A stretch of 64,000 nucleotides of DNA. Source: Croceicoccus sp. YJ47. Lineage in GTDB: Bacteria; Pseudomonadota; Alphaproteobacteria; Sphingomonadales; Sphingomonadaceae. Shown here piece after piece: positions 8,124-17,161 of the stretch. The notes below the pieces were generated by a model. The model was not told the DNA's origin. It made no database searches and saw only the letters and a list, made by a program, of their open reading frames with translations. Every line of letters begins with the position of its first letter. Positions within the stretch are counted from its first letter, which is position 1. The stretch lies in contig NZ_CP067087.1 in assembly GCF_016745095.1 (NCBI RefSeq), positions 2,716,501-2,780,500 on the forward strand, in the 5' to 3' direction. Position numbers and translations under genes: made by a program.

Positions 8124-9890
8124 TCAACCTTGCGCGATAAAGGCGCGCCACCCGCCCAGATGCGTAATATCCTCCGCCCCGTCGAGCGCGCGCGGTTCCG
8201 CGACAAAGCCCTTGACGCTGCTGCCGTCGGAAAGCGTGACGGTGCCGATGGCGAGCGGGGCGGGCACCTCGGCGGTGAAGCTGCCGAAATGGGCGACGTC
8301 CAGCTCGTAAATCTCGACCGGTATTTCGGCGCCGTCCGCGCTATATGCCAGGGCGGGCTTGGGGGGCGTGCTGTCGGCCATGGCATAGAGGCGATAGCTC
8401 GGCGCGGTGGTCGTCTCCGCGATGAATTGCGCATCGCGCGAGGTCAGCTGCCAGTGTAGCGGCATGTCCTTCAGATGGGCGCCGACGACGGCCAGTTTCA
8501 CACGTTCCACGATAGTCTCCTCGGCAAGGGGCGGGGGCGGCGGCAATTCGGCCGCATCGAGATAGTTCTGCGCCGCGTCGATCAACGCGGCATCCGTATC
8601 CGCCGGCCCGATCAGCGTGATGCCGAAGCCGGTGCGATTGGAGCGCGCACCCGCCGGCACGGCGATCGCCGCCATGTCGAGCAGGTTCACGAAATTGGTA
8701 TAGAAGCCCAGATTGCTGTTGAGCGCGACCGGCGCCGCCTCAAGCTCGCGGACGCGGTAAATGGTGCCCGTGGTCGGGAAGGCGAGCATGTCGACATCGT
8801 CCCAAAGCGTGTCGGCATGGCGTTTCAGTTCGGCCAGACGATAGATGCCGTTCCACAATTCGACCGCGCTCATGCCGGTGCCCGCACTCACCACCTCGCG
8901 CACGGTGGGATCGATGGCGTCGGGGTTGTCGCGTAACAGATCCGCGATGGCGGCGGTGCGCTCCGCCACCCACGGCCCGCCGTAAAGCAGGCGCGCCGCC
9001 TCCAGCAATGGCGCGATGTCCAGCTCGACAATCTCGGCATCCCGGCCCAGCGTTGCGAGCGCCCGGTCATAAAGCGTCTCGGACTGTGTATCGCCGAAAA
9101 AGGCGCGCTGATCCTTGCGCGGGACGCCGATGCGCGACGCCGCGATGCCCCGATGCGCCAGCGGTTTCGACCAGGGATCGCGCGGATCGAAGCCTGCGAC
9201 CACCGCATCGGCGAGCCGCGCATCGACGGAATCATGGGCGAACACGGTGATGCAATCGATGCTGCGGCAGGCGGGGACCAGCCCGTCGGTGCTCCACCGC
9301 CCCTTCGTCGGCTTGAAGCCGATCAGGTGATTGAAGGCGGCAGGCACGCGCCCCGATCCCGCCGTATCCGTGCCGAGTGCGATCGGGACCAGCCCCGCCG
9401 CCACGCAGATGGAGGAGCCGGAACTCGATCCGCCGCTGACATAGTCGGGATTATAGGCATTGCGCGGAATGCCATACGGGCTGCGCACGCCGACGAGGCC
9501 GGTCGCGAACTGATCGAGATTGGTCTTCCCCACGCAGATCGCACCGGCCTGTTCGAGCCGGGCCACGACCGTCGCGGATCGTTCGGGACGATAGGCGAAG
9601 GCGGGACACGCCGCCGTCGTTTCGAAGCCGGCGACGTCGATATTGTCCTTCACCGCAAAGGGCACCCCGGCAAGCGGCAGGCTCTCCCCATCCGCGATGC
9701 GGGCGTCGATCCTTCGCGCTGCTTCACGCAGAATATCGGGTGACGCGCGCGAGATCCAGATGGCCGGCTGCACCGCATCGTAGCGTTCGATGCGGGCGAT
9801 CGCCTCCTCCATGATCGCGGCGGCGCTGCTCCTGCCGGTGGCGACGGCGTCGGCGATTTCGGTGGCGCTGCGCAGATCCGTCATGCTCAT
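8124..9890 (-). CDS. atzF: Allophanate hydrolase (amidase-signature)
   Basis: A 588-residue enzyme that hydrolyses allophanate to ammonia and CO2, the last step of the carboxylase route. Residues 20-460 form an amidase-signature domain with the Ser-cisSer-Lys triad: Lys81 in FAVKDNIDV, the cis-Ser in SGGSSSGSS (152-160) and nucleophile Ser179 in GTDTAGSGR. The C-terminal part (about 475-588, VERVKLAVVGAHLKDMPL onward) matches the extra domain of AtzF/DUR1-type enzymes. The ATG at 9890 overlaps the carboxylase stop (ATGA). A second ATG two codons later is also possible. Position directly after the carboxylase shows it completes the pathway. Confidence 0.95.
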   Translation of the reverse strand: MSMTDLRSATEIADAVATGRSSAAAIMEEAIARIERYDAVQPAIWISRASPDILREAARRIDARIADGESLPLAGVPFAVKDNIDVAGFETTAACPAFAYRPERSATVVARLEQAGAICVGKTNLDQFATGLVGVRSPYGIPRNAYNPDYVSGGSSSGSSICVAAGLVPIALGTDTAGSGRVPAAFNHLIGFKPTKGRWSTDGLVPACRSIDCITVFAHDSVDARLADAVVAGFDPRDPWSKPLAHRGIAASRIGVPRKDQRAFFGDTQSETLYDRALATLGRDAEIVELDIAPLLEAARLLYGGPWVAERTAAIADLLRDNPDAIDPTVREVVSAGTGMSAVELWNGIYRLAELKRHADTLWDDVDMLAFPTTGTIYRVRELEAAPVALNSNLGFYTNFVNLLDMAAIAVPAGARSNRTGFGITLIGPADTDAALIDAAQNYLDAAELPPPPPLAEETIVERVKLAVVGAHLKDMPLHWQLTSRDAQFIAETTTAPSYRLYAMADSTPPKPALAYSADGAEIPVEIYELDVAHFGSFTAEVPAPLAIGTVTLSDGSSVKGFVAEPRALDGAEDITHLGGWRAFIAQG

Positions 9891-12800
9891 GCCTCCCGCC
9901 GCAGGGCGACCATCGGCGCGCCGGGGGTGAGCGCCTGGCGCTCCTCGGCATAGATGGCCGCGATGGTGCCGCTCGCCGGGCTTTCGAACGGGCATTCCAT
10001 CTTCATGGATTCGATGATGGCGATGACCTGCCCCTCGGTCACGCTGTCTCCCGGCGACACATTCATCTTCCACACGCTCCCGCCAAAGGGCGCCTCGATC
10101 AGCTCGGCCCCGTCGGGAACCTCGATGGCCGGGGCCGCCGCGCCGAGCCCGGCCTCATCCTCGATGAGATCGCTGACCCGGTCGAATTCGCCGGAGCGTT
10201 CCCATTCGGCGCGCTCTGTATCGAAGGCGGCCTGTCGGGTTTTTTCGAACGCGGCGATGGATTCGGCATGTTCGGCAAGAAAAGCGCGATAATCGGCGAG
10301 GCGGAACTCCGAATGCTCGACCTCGATCGCGCGGCGTCCGTTGGGAAAATCGCGGCGCCATTCGGCCAGCTCGTCGGCATCCACCTTGAAAAAGCGGATC
10401 TGATCGAAAAAGCGCAGCAGCCACGGCTTTCCATCGACGAAGGCGTCGGTCTGCCGGTGGGTATTCCAAACCTGGATCGTGCGGCTGAAAAGCTGGTATC
10501 CGCCCGGTCCCTCCATGCCGTAGATGCACATGTAGGCCCCGCCGATCCCGACGACATTGGGCGGGGTCCACGTGCGCGCCGGATTATATTTCGTCGTGAC
10601 CAGCCTTTGCCGCGGGTCGACCGGCGTCGCGACTGGCGCGCCAAGGTACACATCGCCCAGCCCCATGACGAGATAGCTCGCATCGAAGATCAGCTTCTCC
10701 ACCGCGTCGGCATCGGGCAGGCCATTGATGCGGCGGATGAACTCGATGTTGTCGGGGCACCACGGCGCATCCTCGCGGACCGCGCCCATGTATTTCTCGA
10801 TCGTTTCCTCGATCGCCGGGTCGCGCCAGCTCAGCGGGAGATGCACGATGCGCGAGGGCACAGTGAAATCCTCAAGATCGCCGAGCGCTTCTTCCGCCGC
10901 GATGAGCGCGTCGAGCGCGCCCTTCTGATCCAGCGAACGCCCGTCGAAATGCAGTTGCAGCGAGCGGATGCCGGGCACGATGTCGATCACGCCGGGCAGG
11001 GCGCGCCGTTCGAGTTCCTCCATCAAGGCGTGCACGCGAATGCGCAATTCGATGTCGAGCACGATGTCCCCGTATTCGACGAGGATATTGCGGTCACCCT
11101 GCTGTCGATAGACGGTGCGCGGGCGGTGGCCCTGCGGCTCGATCGTGCCGAGAATGGGGGAGAGCACGGCGACGTCGGCGCCAGCGTCCGGCGTATCGTC
11201 GTGCGACAGGGGCATGCGGTCGGCCTCTGCCGCATCCTCCACGGTGACGGGGACGAAGCGCACGGTATCGTCGGGGGAAAGCTGTCCGATCTTCCACCTG
11301 TCCGCCGCGATTACCGTAAAGGGACAGACGAACCCGCCGAGCGAGGGGCCGTCCGGTCCCAGGATGATCGGCATGTCGCCGGTGAAATCGACCGCGCCGA
11401 TGGCATAGGGATTGTCGTGAATGTTCGACGGGTGGAGCCCGGCCTCGCCGCCGTCCTTGCGCGCCCATTCAGGTTTCGGCCCGACGAGCCGCACCCCGGT
11501 CCGGTTGCTGTTGTAATGCACCTGCCAGCGGGCATCGGCGATCTGCGCGATATCGGCCTCGGTAAAGAAATCCGGCGCGCCGTGCGGCCCGTAAAGCACG
11601 CGCAGCCCCCATTGCGTGCCGAACGCGGGTTCGCCCGTCGGCGGACAGGGCGCGGCGGTTTCGCCACGTTCGAGATGCAGCGTATCACCCGCCAGCAACT
11701 GCCGCGCGGCATGCCCGCCGAACTGTCCCAGCGCGAAGGTGCTGCGGCTGCCGAGATAGGACGCAATGTCGAGCCCGCCGGCGAACAGGACATAGCCGCG
11801 CACGCCGCCGCCGCTCACCCGGCCAAGCGCGAGCGTCTGCCCGGCCGCGATGTCGAGAACGGTGCCCCTCGGCGCCGGTTCGCCATCCAGCGTGGCGCCG
11901 AAATCCGCGCCCATGAGACAGATGCGCGCATCCGCATTGAAGAGCAGCGTCGGCCCGCTCGCCGTCATTTCGAGGCCCGCCGTACCCTCCGCATTGCCGA
12001 GCATCAGATTGCCGAGCCGGAACGAACGGTCGTCCATCGGGCCGGAGGGCGGCACCCCGACGGACCAGTACCCCTCGCGGCCAGGCCAGTCCTGTACCGT
12101 GGTGGCGGTGCCGCCGCTGATCACGCGGATGCTCGCCGGGTGATAGTCGATCGTCTCAAGCAGCTTGGTCGAAACCGTCCCGCGGCCAAAATCGTCGTTG
12201 CGCACAACGTCGCGCAGCCATCGCAAATTCGTCTCGATCCCGTCGATGCGCGTGTCGTCGAGCGCGTCCTGCATGGCACCGATCGCGGCCTCGCGCGTGT
12301 CGGCGTGGACGATCATCTTGGCCAGCATGGGATCGTACCATGCGCTGATCTCGCTCCCCGCCATGCACCAGCGTTCGACGCGCACGTCGTCCGGAAATTC
12401 CACGGCGGTCAGCGTGCCGACCGTGGGCCGGTAATCCATCGCGGGATCCTCGGCATAGAGGCGCACCTGTATCGCGTGGCCGTTCGCCACCGGGGCTTCG
12501 CCGTCCATGAACGCGAAATCGCCCTGCGCGCCCCGGATCATCCATTCGACGATGTCAATGCCCATCACCTCTTCGGTGACGCCATGCTCCACCTGAAGCC
12601 GGGTGTTCATTTCGAGGAAGAAGAACTCCTCCCGCTCCGCATCGAACAGGAATTCCACGGTGCCGGCCGAAAGATAGCCCGCCGCCTCACCCAGCCGGAC
12701 CGCCGCACCGATCAGCTCCGCACGCTTGGCATCCGATAGGCACGGGGCGGGCGCTTCCTCCACCACTTTCTGATTGCGGCGCTGGAGCGAGCAGTCCCGT

Positions 12801-13477
12801 TCGCCCAATGGCACGATGCGGCCGGCGCCATCGCCGAAGATCTGCACCTCGATATGGCGCGCACGCCCGATATACCGTTCGAGGAACACGCCCGCGTCGC
12901 CGAAATTGCCCTGGCCGAGCCGTGCCACCGCGTCGAACCCGTCGCGCACCGCGGCCTCGTCCTCGCAAATGCGCATGCCGATGCCGCCGCCGCCCGCCGT
13001 GGCCTTCACGATCACGGGAAAGCCAATGTCGCGCGCGGCCCCTGCCGCTTCCTCGCGGTCGGTGAGCAGGCCGGTGCCGGGGGCGAGCGGGACGCCGTGG
13101 CGCGCGGCGAGATCGCGGGCGCTGTGCTTCAGGCCGAAGGTGCGGATGTCGTCCGCCGTCGGCCCGATGAAGACGATCCCCGCCTCCTTGCACGCCTCGG
13201 CGAATTCGGTGCTCTCGGCGAGAAAGCCGTAGCCGGGGTGGATAGCGCCCGCGCCGCTTTCGCGCGCGGCATCGAGAATCGCGGGAATGGAAAGATAGCT
13301 TTGCGATGCGGTCGCCGGACCGATGCAGATGGCATGGTCGGCCTGCGAGACATGGAGCGAACCTGCATCCGCCTCGGAATAGACCGCGACCGAGCGCAGG
13401 CCCATGCGGCGGAGCGTGCGGATGATCCGCGTTGCGATGGCACCCCTGTTGGCGACGAGGACCGTATCGAAGCTCAT
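9887..13477 (-). CDS. Biotin-dependent urea/guanidine carboxylase
   Basis: A 1196-residue single-chain enzyme. Residues 1-450 form a biotin carboxylase (VLVANRGAIATRIIRTLR; ATP-grasp glycine loop ATAGGGGIGMRI; EMNTRLQVEHGVTEE). Residues about 470-780 match the KipA-like and about 790-1010 the KipI-like carboxyltransferase parts. A linker follows, then a biotinyl domain ending in ESMKME with biotinylated Lys near residue 1159. Such proteins were long called urea carboxylase, but those beside two DUF1989 proteins have been shown to prefer guanidine, making carboxyguanidine. The DUF1989 pair lies directly upstream here, so guanidine is the likelier substrate, though the active-site specificity was not checked. 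The start is ATG 13477, overlapping the upstream stop; a longer upstream extension (to 13543) lies inside the neighbour gene and was not used. Confidence 0.93.
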   Translation of the reverse strand: MSFDTVLVANRGAIATRIIRTLRRMGLRSVAVYSEADAGSLHVSQADHAICIGPATASQSYLSIPAILDAARESGAGAIHPGYGFLAESTEFAEACKEAGIVFIGPTADDIRTFGLKHSARDLAARHGVPLAPGTGLLTDREEAAGAARDIGFPVIVKATAGGGGIGMRICEDEAAVRDGFDAVARLGQGNFGDAGVFLERYIGRARHIEVQIFGDGAGRIVPLGERDCSLQRRNQKVVEEAPAPCLSDAKRAELIGAAVRLGEAAGYLSAGTVEFLFDAEREEFFFLEMNTRLQVEHGVTEEVMGIDIVEWMIRGAQGDFAFMDGEAPVANGHAIQVRLYAEDPAMDYRPTVGTLTAVEFPDDVRVERWCMAGSEISAWYDPMLAKMIVHADTREAAIGAMQDALDDTRIDGIETNLRWLRDVVRNDDFGRGTVSTKLLETIDYHPASIRVISGGTATTVQDWPGREGYWSVGVPPSGPMDDRSFRLGNLMLGNAEGTAGLEMTASGPTLLFNADARICLMGADFGATLDGEPAPRGTVLDIAAGQTLALGRVSGGGVRGYVLFAGGLDIASYLGSRSTFALGQFGGHAARQLLAGDTLHLERGETAAPCPPTGEPAFGTQWGLRVLYGPHGAPDFFTEADIAQIADARWQVHYNSNRTGVRLVGPKPEWARKDGGEAGLHPSNIHDNPYAIGAVDFTGDMPIILGPDGPSLGGFVCPFTVIAADRWKIGQLSPDDTVRFVPVTVEDAAEADRMPLSHDDTPDAGADVAVLSPILGTIEPQGHRPRTVYRQQGDRNILVEYGDIVLDIELRIRVHALMEELERRALPGVIDIVPGIRSLQLHFDGRSLDQKGALDALIAAEEALGDLEDFTVPSRIVHLPLSWRDPAIEETIEKYMGAVREDAPWCPDNIEFIRRINGLPDADAVEKLIFDASYLVMGLGDVYLGAPVATPVDPRQRLVTTKYNPARTWTPPNVVGIGGAYMCIYGMEGPGGYQLFSRTIQVWNTHRQTDAFVDGKPWLLRFFDQIRFFKVDADELAEWRRDFPNGRRAIEVEHSEFRLADYRAFLAEHAESIAAFEKTRQAAFDTERAEWERSGEFDRVSDLIEDEAGLGAAAPAIEVPDGAELIEAPFGGSVWKMNVSPGDSVTEGQVIAIIESMKMECPFESPASGTIAAIYAEERQALTPGAPMVALRREA

Positions 13478-14109
13478 GCCGAAACGATCATGCGGACGGG
13501 GGTGGGGTTGAACGCGTTGCACGGATTGTTGATCTGCGGACAATTGGACACCACCACGATCACGTCCATTTCGGCACGGAGGTCGACCGTGAGGCCGGGC
13601 GCGGAAATGCCATCCACGATGCCGAGCGAACCGTCATCCTCCACCGGCACATTCATGAAGAAATTGATGTTCGAGACCATGTCGCGCTTCCCCCGCCGTT
13701 CGGTCAGGTTCGCCTCCAGGAAATTCTCGACGCAGGCGTGTTGCGACTTCGTATGATGACCGTATCGCAACGTATTGGATTCGCACGAACATGCGCCGCC
13801 AATGGTATCGTGATATTCGACCGAGGTATCGGCGATCGTCATCATCGGGCGCCCTTCGTTCGAGCGCAGCACGGTGCCCTTGCGCAGGAACAGATTGCCC
13901 TGCGCGGCGAGGGTGTCCTGCGCGCTGTAACGTTCGGCGTCGTCCGCTTCGCTATAGAGCAGGAAATCGACGGCCTGGTTGCCCTCCACATCGACGATGC
14001 GCAGCGTCTGCCCGGCCTTCACATGATGGAGCCAGGGTGCGCGGGCGGCGACGATTTCGTCATGCACGATCGGGCCGGGGAGGCCGGCAACATTCGGGTC
14101 GTTGCTCAT
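13474..14109 (-). CDS. DUF1989 urea-carboxylase-associated protein 2 (carboxyguanidine deiminase subunit)
   Basis: A 211-residue DUF1989 protein. Visible family features are RIVDVEGNQAVDFLLY, the cysteine segment GGACSCESN, SQHACVENF and the C-terminal AEMDVIVVVSNCPQINNPCN. Paired DUF1989 proteins next to a carboxylase and allophanate hydrolase have been shown to form carboxyguanidine deiminase (CgdAB), which turns carboxyguanidine into allophanate. The partner lies 30 bases upstream and the carboxylase overlaps its stop by four bases, so all are probably made from one mRNA. I do not assign A or B. Function is from family knowledge plus context; specificity is inferred. Confidence 0.88.
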   Translation of the reverse strand: MSNDPNVAGLPGPIVHDEIVAARAPWLHHVKAGQTLRIVDVEGNQAVDFLLYSEADDAERYSAQDTLAAQGNLFLRKGTVLRSNEGRPMMTIADTSVEYHDTIGGACSCESNTLRYGHHTKSQHACVENFLEANLTERRGKRDMVSNINFFMNVPVEDDGSLGIVDGISAPGLTVDLRAEMDVIVVVSNCPQINNPCNAFNPTPVRMIVSA

Positions 14110-14139
14110 GTCGGCAAGTCCTTCTATCAGCAGCGCCGT

Positions 14140-14964
14140 TCAGCGGCGGTAGTAGTCTTCGACGTTCTGAAACGCGCGCAATCCTTCGGGCGTGGCGTTG
14201 CGCACCGGGTCGTCGGCGGGGGCGGGGGCACCGCGCCACGCCGTCGCGCGCAGCGGGGTCACGCTCCATTCCGCGCGCGGGTCGAGCACGTGGGCGCAAT
14301 TGGCCAGCACGACGATCACGTCCATCTCGGCGCGCATCACGATTTCGCGGCCTTTCTCGAACGGGCCGACCTGCGGGGTGATGGTCCCGTCCTTCCCGAT
14401 CCGCGTGCCCTTGAACAGGTTCACGCACGGGTGCACGTCCCGCCGCGTCAGCCCGTGCTTGGCCGAGCCGAGGATGAGCCGGTCGCGCCCGTTGGGGGTG
14501 GGGCCGCTGTTGCGCCCCTCGCCATATTTCGCCGCGTTGGTGGCCGCGTTCGACGTGCCGCAAAACGTGTCATGCGTGCCGGCGCCATCCTCGATCACGC
14601 TCATCAGCACGCGGCCCATGTCGGACAGGAGCAGCCGCCCGGAGGCGAGATAGGCGTTCCACTGCACCTTTACCGTATCGGCAACGTTCAGCCGCTCCGT
14701 CGGCATGTCCGCATTGTAGAGCAGCAGCGAGGCGCAGGCATCGCCGCCAATATCGACCAGCCGCAGCCGCGTCCCGCGTTTCAGCACGCGGGTCGCATAG
14801 CCGCCCGCCGCGATCGTTTCCTCCCACACCAGGTCGCCCGCATCGACGCCATCGGGCAGGTCGTCGGCGACGGGCGGGATGATCGGCATGGCCTCCGCAA
14901 CGGTTCCGGCCATGGCGCGCGCATGGTCGCGCGCGGCCATCGGGTTGGCGAGATTGGTTGTCAT
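14140..14964 (-). CDS. DUF1989 urea-carboxylase-associated protein 1 (carboxyguanidine deiminase subunit)
   Basis: A 274-residue DUF1989 protein, longer than its partner. It shares the family pattern with it: RLRLVDIGGDACASLLLYN, the cysteine segment THDTFCGTSN, DVHPCVNLF and AEMDVIVVLANCAHVLDP. The conserved Cys residues are candidates for zinc binding or catalysis in the deiminase. ATG 14964 overlaps the stop of the NikR-like regulator (ATGA). An upstream in-frame extension to 15132 overlaps that gene entirely and was rejected. Together with the next gene it should convert carboxyguanidine to allophanate. Confidence 0.88.
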   Translation of the reverse strand: MTTNLANPMAARDHARAMAGTVAEAMPIIPPVADDLPDGVDAGDLVWEETIAAGGYATRVLKRGTRLRLVDIGGDACASLLLYNADMPTERLNVADTVKVQWNAYLASGRLLLSDMGRVLMSVIEDGAGTHDTFCGTSNAATNAAKYGEGRNSGPTPNGRDRLILGSAKHGLTRRDVHPCVNLFKGTRIGKDGTITPQVGPFEKGREIVMRAEMDVIVVLANCAHVLDPRAEWSVTPLRATAWRGAPAPADDPVRNATPEGLRAFQNVEDYYRR

Positions 14965-15488
14965 ACCTTCGCGTCCTTGTTTTTTGCCTTGCGTCCTTTC
15001 GCGGCGGGCTCCGGCGCATCGGCGGATGCGGCCCATTCCGGCGTGTCCAGTTCGTGCAGGGGCGGGAGCAGCGCGGTCGTGGTGACGAGCTGAAGCTGAT
15101 TGATGCCGCGAATGCTGCGCAAGGCATCGCACAACTCCTCGAGCCGCATCGCCGGCCCCTGCACGAGCAACACCTCCAGCGACTGGTCATCTTCGAGGAA
15201 GACATGCTGCGAGGAGATGACTTCCTTCAGATAATCCGCCTGCGTTTCGGCGAGTTGTTGCCGCACGCGCCCGCGATTGCCGCGGTAAACAAGGGTGATC
15301 GTGCCCGCGAGCATGTCGTCCGGGCGGAACTGCGCCTCATGCTCCGCGAGGGCGTGGCGGATCAGTTCGGCGATGAGCTGCGAGCGCGACGGCAGCCCGC
15401 GCTCCTCCACCATCATGTCGAGCTGACGGAACAATTCGGCGGGCAGGCTCATGCTCAGACGCGCCAGATTGTTGGAATCGGAACTCAT
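14961..15488 (-). CDS. NikR-like ribbon-helix-helix regulator with altered metal site
   Basis: A 175-residue protein. Residues 8-50 are a ribbon-helix-helix DNA-binding domain (LARLSMSLPAELFRQL, LPSRSQLIAELIRHAL). Residues 58-140 are a NikR-type ACT-like domain (GTITLVYRG, SLEVLLVQGP, LRSIRGINQLQLV). A lysine-rich tail of about 30 residues is extra. An ungapped comparison with E. coli NikR from TQ to LE puts Ala84, His95, Phe97 and Ser103 at the positions of nickel ligands His76, His87, His89 and Cys95, so three of four ligands are missing. It is probably autoregulated: a perfect inverted repeat lies 18-43 bases upstream of the ATG. It is the first gene after the ABC importer and overlaps the next gene by four bases. 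Confidence 0.88.
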   Translation of the reverse strand: MSSDSNNLARLSMSLPAELFRQLDMMVEERGLPSRSQLIAELIRHALAEHEAQFRPDDMLAGTITLVYRGNRGRVRQQLAETQADYLKEVISSQHVFLEDDQSLEVLLVQGPAMRLEELCDALRSIRGINQLQLVTTTALLPPLHELDTPEWAASADAPEPAAKGRKAKNKDAKV

Positions 15489-15500
15489 GCGACCTCTTTC

Positions 15501-16319
15501 TCAATTATTACGTTTATTGTCAATCGTAATACTGCTGGTTTCGTTCACCGGCAGCTCCGCCCGGTCCTCGCTGCGATCTTCCAGCGCCGCCGGATCCTTC
15601 TTCGACAGCGCCAGATCGTAGACCGCCGTGGCGCCGAAACGGTGCGGCGCGTGCGGATCGTGGCGGCGCTTGTCGAGCGTGAGAACCCGCGTGCCGAGCG
15701 TGAACGCTTCCTTCAGGTCATGGGTGACCATGATCACGGTCAGCGCATATTCGTTCCACAGCCGGGTGATGAGCGCATGCATGTCCGCGCGGATACCGGG
15801 GTCGAGCGCGCCGAACGGTTCGTCCAGCAACAGGATCCGCGGCCGTTTGATGAGCGCCTGCGCAATGGCGAGCCGCTGCTGCATCCCGCCCGACATTTCG
15901 GCAGGGTAAAGTTGCATCGCATCCTTCAGCCCCACCGCGTCGAGCATCTCCTCCGCCTGCTCACGCGCGGCCCGCTTGCCCGCACCGAACAGACGGGCGG
16001 CAAAGGGGGCCTGCGCGCATTCGAGGCCGAACATCACATTGCCCAGCGCGGAGAGATGCGCGAACACCGAATAGCGTTGAAACACGACCCCGCGATCCGG
16101 CCCGCATTCGGGGGCAAGCGCCTCTCCATCGAGGAGGATGGAGCCGCGCGTCGGTGCCTCCTGTCCCAGTATCACGCGCAGCAGGCTGCTCTTGCCCGCG
16201 CCCGAGGGGCCGATGATCGACACGAAGGACCGGTGCGCAATGTCGAGCGAGACATTCTCCAGCACGATCTTGTCGCCATATTCGACCCAGATATTGCGGA
16301 GGCTCAGCAGCGCGCTCAA
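15501..16319 (-). CDS. ABC transporter ATP-binding protein (NitT/TauT family)
   Basis: A 272-residue ATPase with Walker A GPSGAGKSS, Q-loop in GVVFQRYSV, signature MSGGMQQRLAIAQAL, Walker B ILLLDEPFGALD and the switch His in VMVTHDLKEAF. It powers import through the permease encoded just upstream. The start chosen is TTG at 16319, which overlaps the permease stop as TTGA; no in-frame ATG fits near the conserved LLSLRNIWVEYG beginning. The last codons carry operator candidate A, so this gene's end doubles as the regulator's promoter region. A C-terminal extension of about 35 residues beyond the usual family end is charged and of unknown use. Confidence 0.9.
   Translation of the reverse strand: MSALLSLRNIWVEYGDKIVLENVSLDIAHRSFVSIIGPSGAGKSSLLRVILGQEAPTRGSILLDGEALAPECGPDRGVVFQRYSVFAHLSALGNVMFGLECAQAPFAARLFGAGKRAAREQAEEMLDAVGLKDAMQLYPAEMSGGMQQRLAIAQALIKRPRILLLDEPFGALDPGIRADMHALITRLWNEYALTVIMVTHDLKEAFTLGTRVLTLDKRRHDPHAPHRFGATAVYDLALSKKDPAALEDRSEDRAELPVNETSSITIDNKRNN
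15506..15531. promoter_or_regulatory. Operator candidate A for the NikR-like regulator
   Basis: TATTACG at 15506-15512 and CGTAATA at 15525-15531 form a perfect 7-base inverted repeat with a 12-base spacer. It lies directly upstream of the NikR-like start (15488) and inside the last codons of the ABC ATPase gene. The same arrangement recurs at 18304, 21664 and 27169, which makes chance unlikely. Half-site symmetry and wide spacing fit NikR-class tetramers. Confidence 0.7.
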
Positions 16320-17131
16320 TGTCCTGCTCCATGGGCCCAGGGGAACATGCGGCGGCTCGCCTGCGTGAGCAGCAGGTCCATCGTCACGGCGAGCAGCGCG
16401 ATCCACGCCACGTAAGGCAGGATGATGTCCATCGACAGATAGCGCCGCACCAGAAAGATGCGATAGCCAAGCCCCACGTCCGCCGCGATCGCCTCTGCGG
16501 AAATCAGGAACACCCATGCCGGGCCGAGCGAAAGCCGCACCGCATGGATGAGCCGGGGCATCGCCTGCGGGAGAGCGACGCGGATCATCACCTGCCAGCT
16601 ATTGGCGCCCAGTGTCTGTGCCTTGATGATCTGTTCGCGGGGCAGGGCGGCGATATGGGCGGCGATGTCGCGGATCATGAACGGCGCGATGCCGATGACG
16701 ATGAGCGCGACCTTCGCCGTTTCGCCCAGCCCGAACGCGATGAACAACACCGGCAGCAGCGCGATCGGCGGAATGACGGCAATGCCCGTCACCAGCGGAC
16801 CGAATGTCGCGCGCACCGTCGGCAATATGCCCAGCACCAGCCCGGCCAGAAGCGCCGAAGCGGTCGAAATCAAAAGCCCGATGGCAAGCCGCGTCAGGCT
16901 GGCGAAGGTATCGTCCCAGAACAGGCGCCCGCCCGAAAGCGGATCGCGTTCGAGGATCAGCGCCGCCATCGCATCGACCATCTGCCCCGGCAGCGGTAGG
17001 ATCTTGTCCGCCGGGTTGATCGCGTGCCGGTCGGCGGCGAGGAGCAGGTAGAGCAGCAACAGCAGCGCGATCGGCAATGCGCCCATCATGATGGCGTGCC
17101 CCCGCCCGAGCCTGCGGTTGACCCATCGCAT
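16316..17131 (-). CDS. ABC transporter permease (NitT/TauT, SsuC-like)
   Basis: A 271-residue inner-membrane protein with about six hydrophobic segments. The BPD_transp_1 coupling loop is visible around residues 165-195 (AQTLGANSWQVMIRVALPQAMPRL reads as the EAA loop). It is typical of permeases for nitrate, taurine, sulfonate or urea-like solutes. It is the second gene of the importer, 30 bases after the binding protein and overlapping the ATPase. In guanidine/urea carboxylase clusters such importers are often annotated as urea transporters. The true substrate is not shown by sequence. Confidence 0.9.
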   Translation of the reverse strand: MRWVNRRLGRGHAIMMGALPIALLLLLYLLLAADRHAINPADKILPLPGQMVDAMAALILERDPLSGGRLFWDDTFASLTRLAIGLLISTASALLAGLVLGILPTVRATFGPLVTGIAVIPPIALLPVLFIAFGLGETAKVALIVIGIAPFMIRDIAAHIAALPREQIIKAQTLGANSWQVMIRVALPQAMPRLIHAVRLSLGPAWVFLISAEAIAADVGLGYRIFLVRRYLSMDIILPYVAWIALLAVTMDLLLTQASRRMFPWAHGAGH

Positions 17132-17161
17132 CAGCGGCGGCCCCCCGTCATGCCCGCGCGA

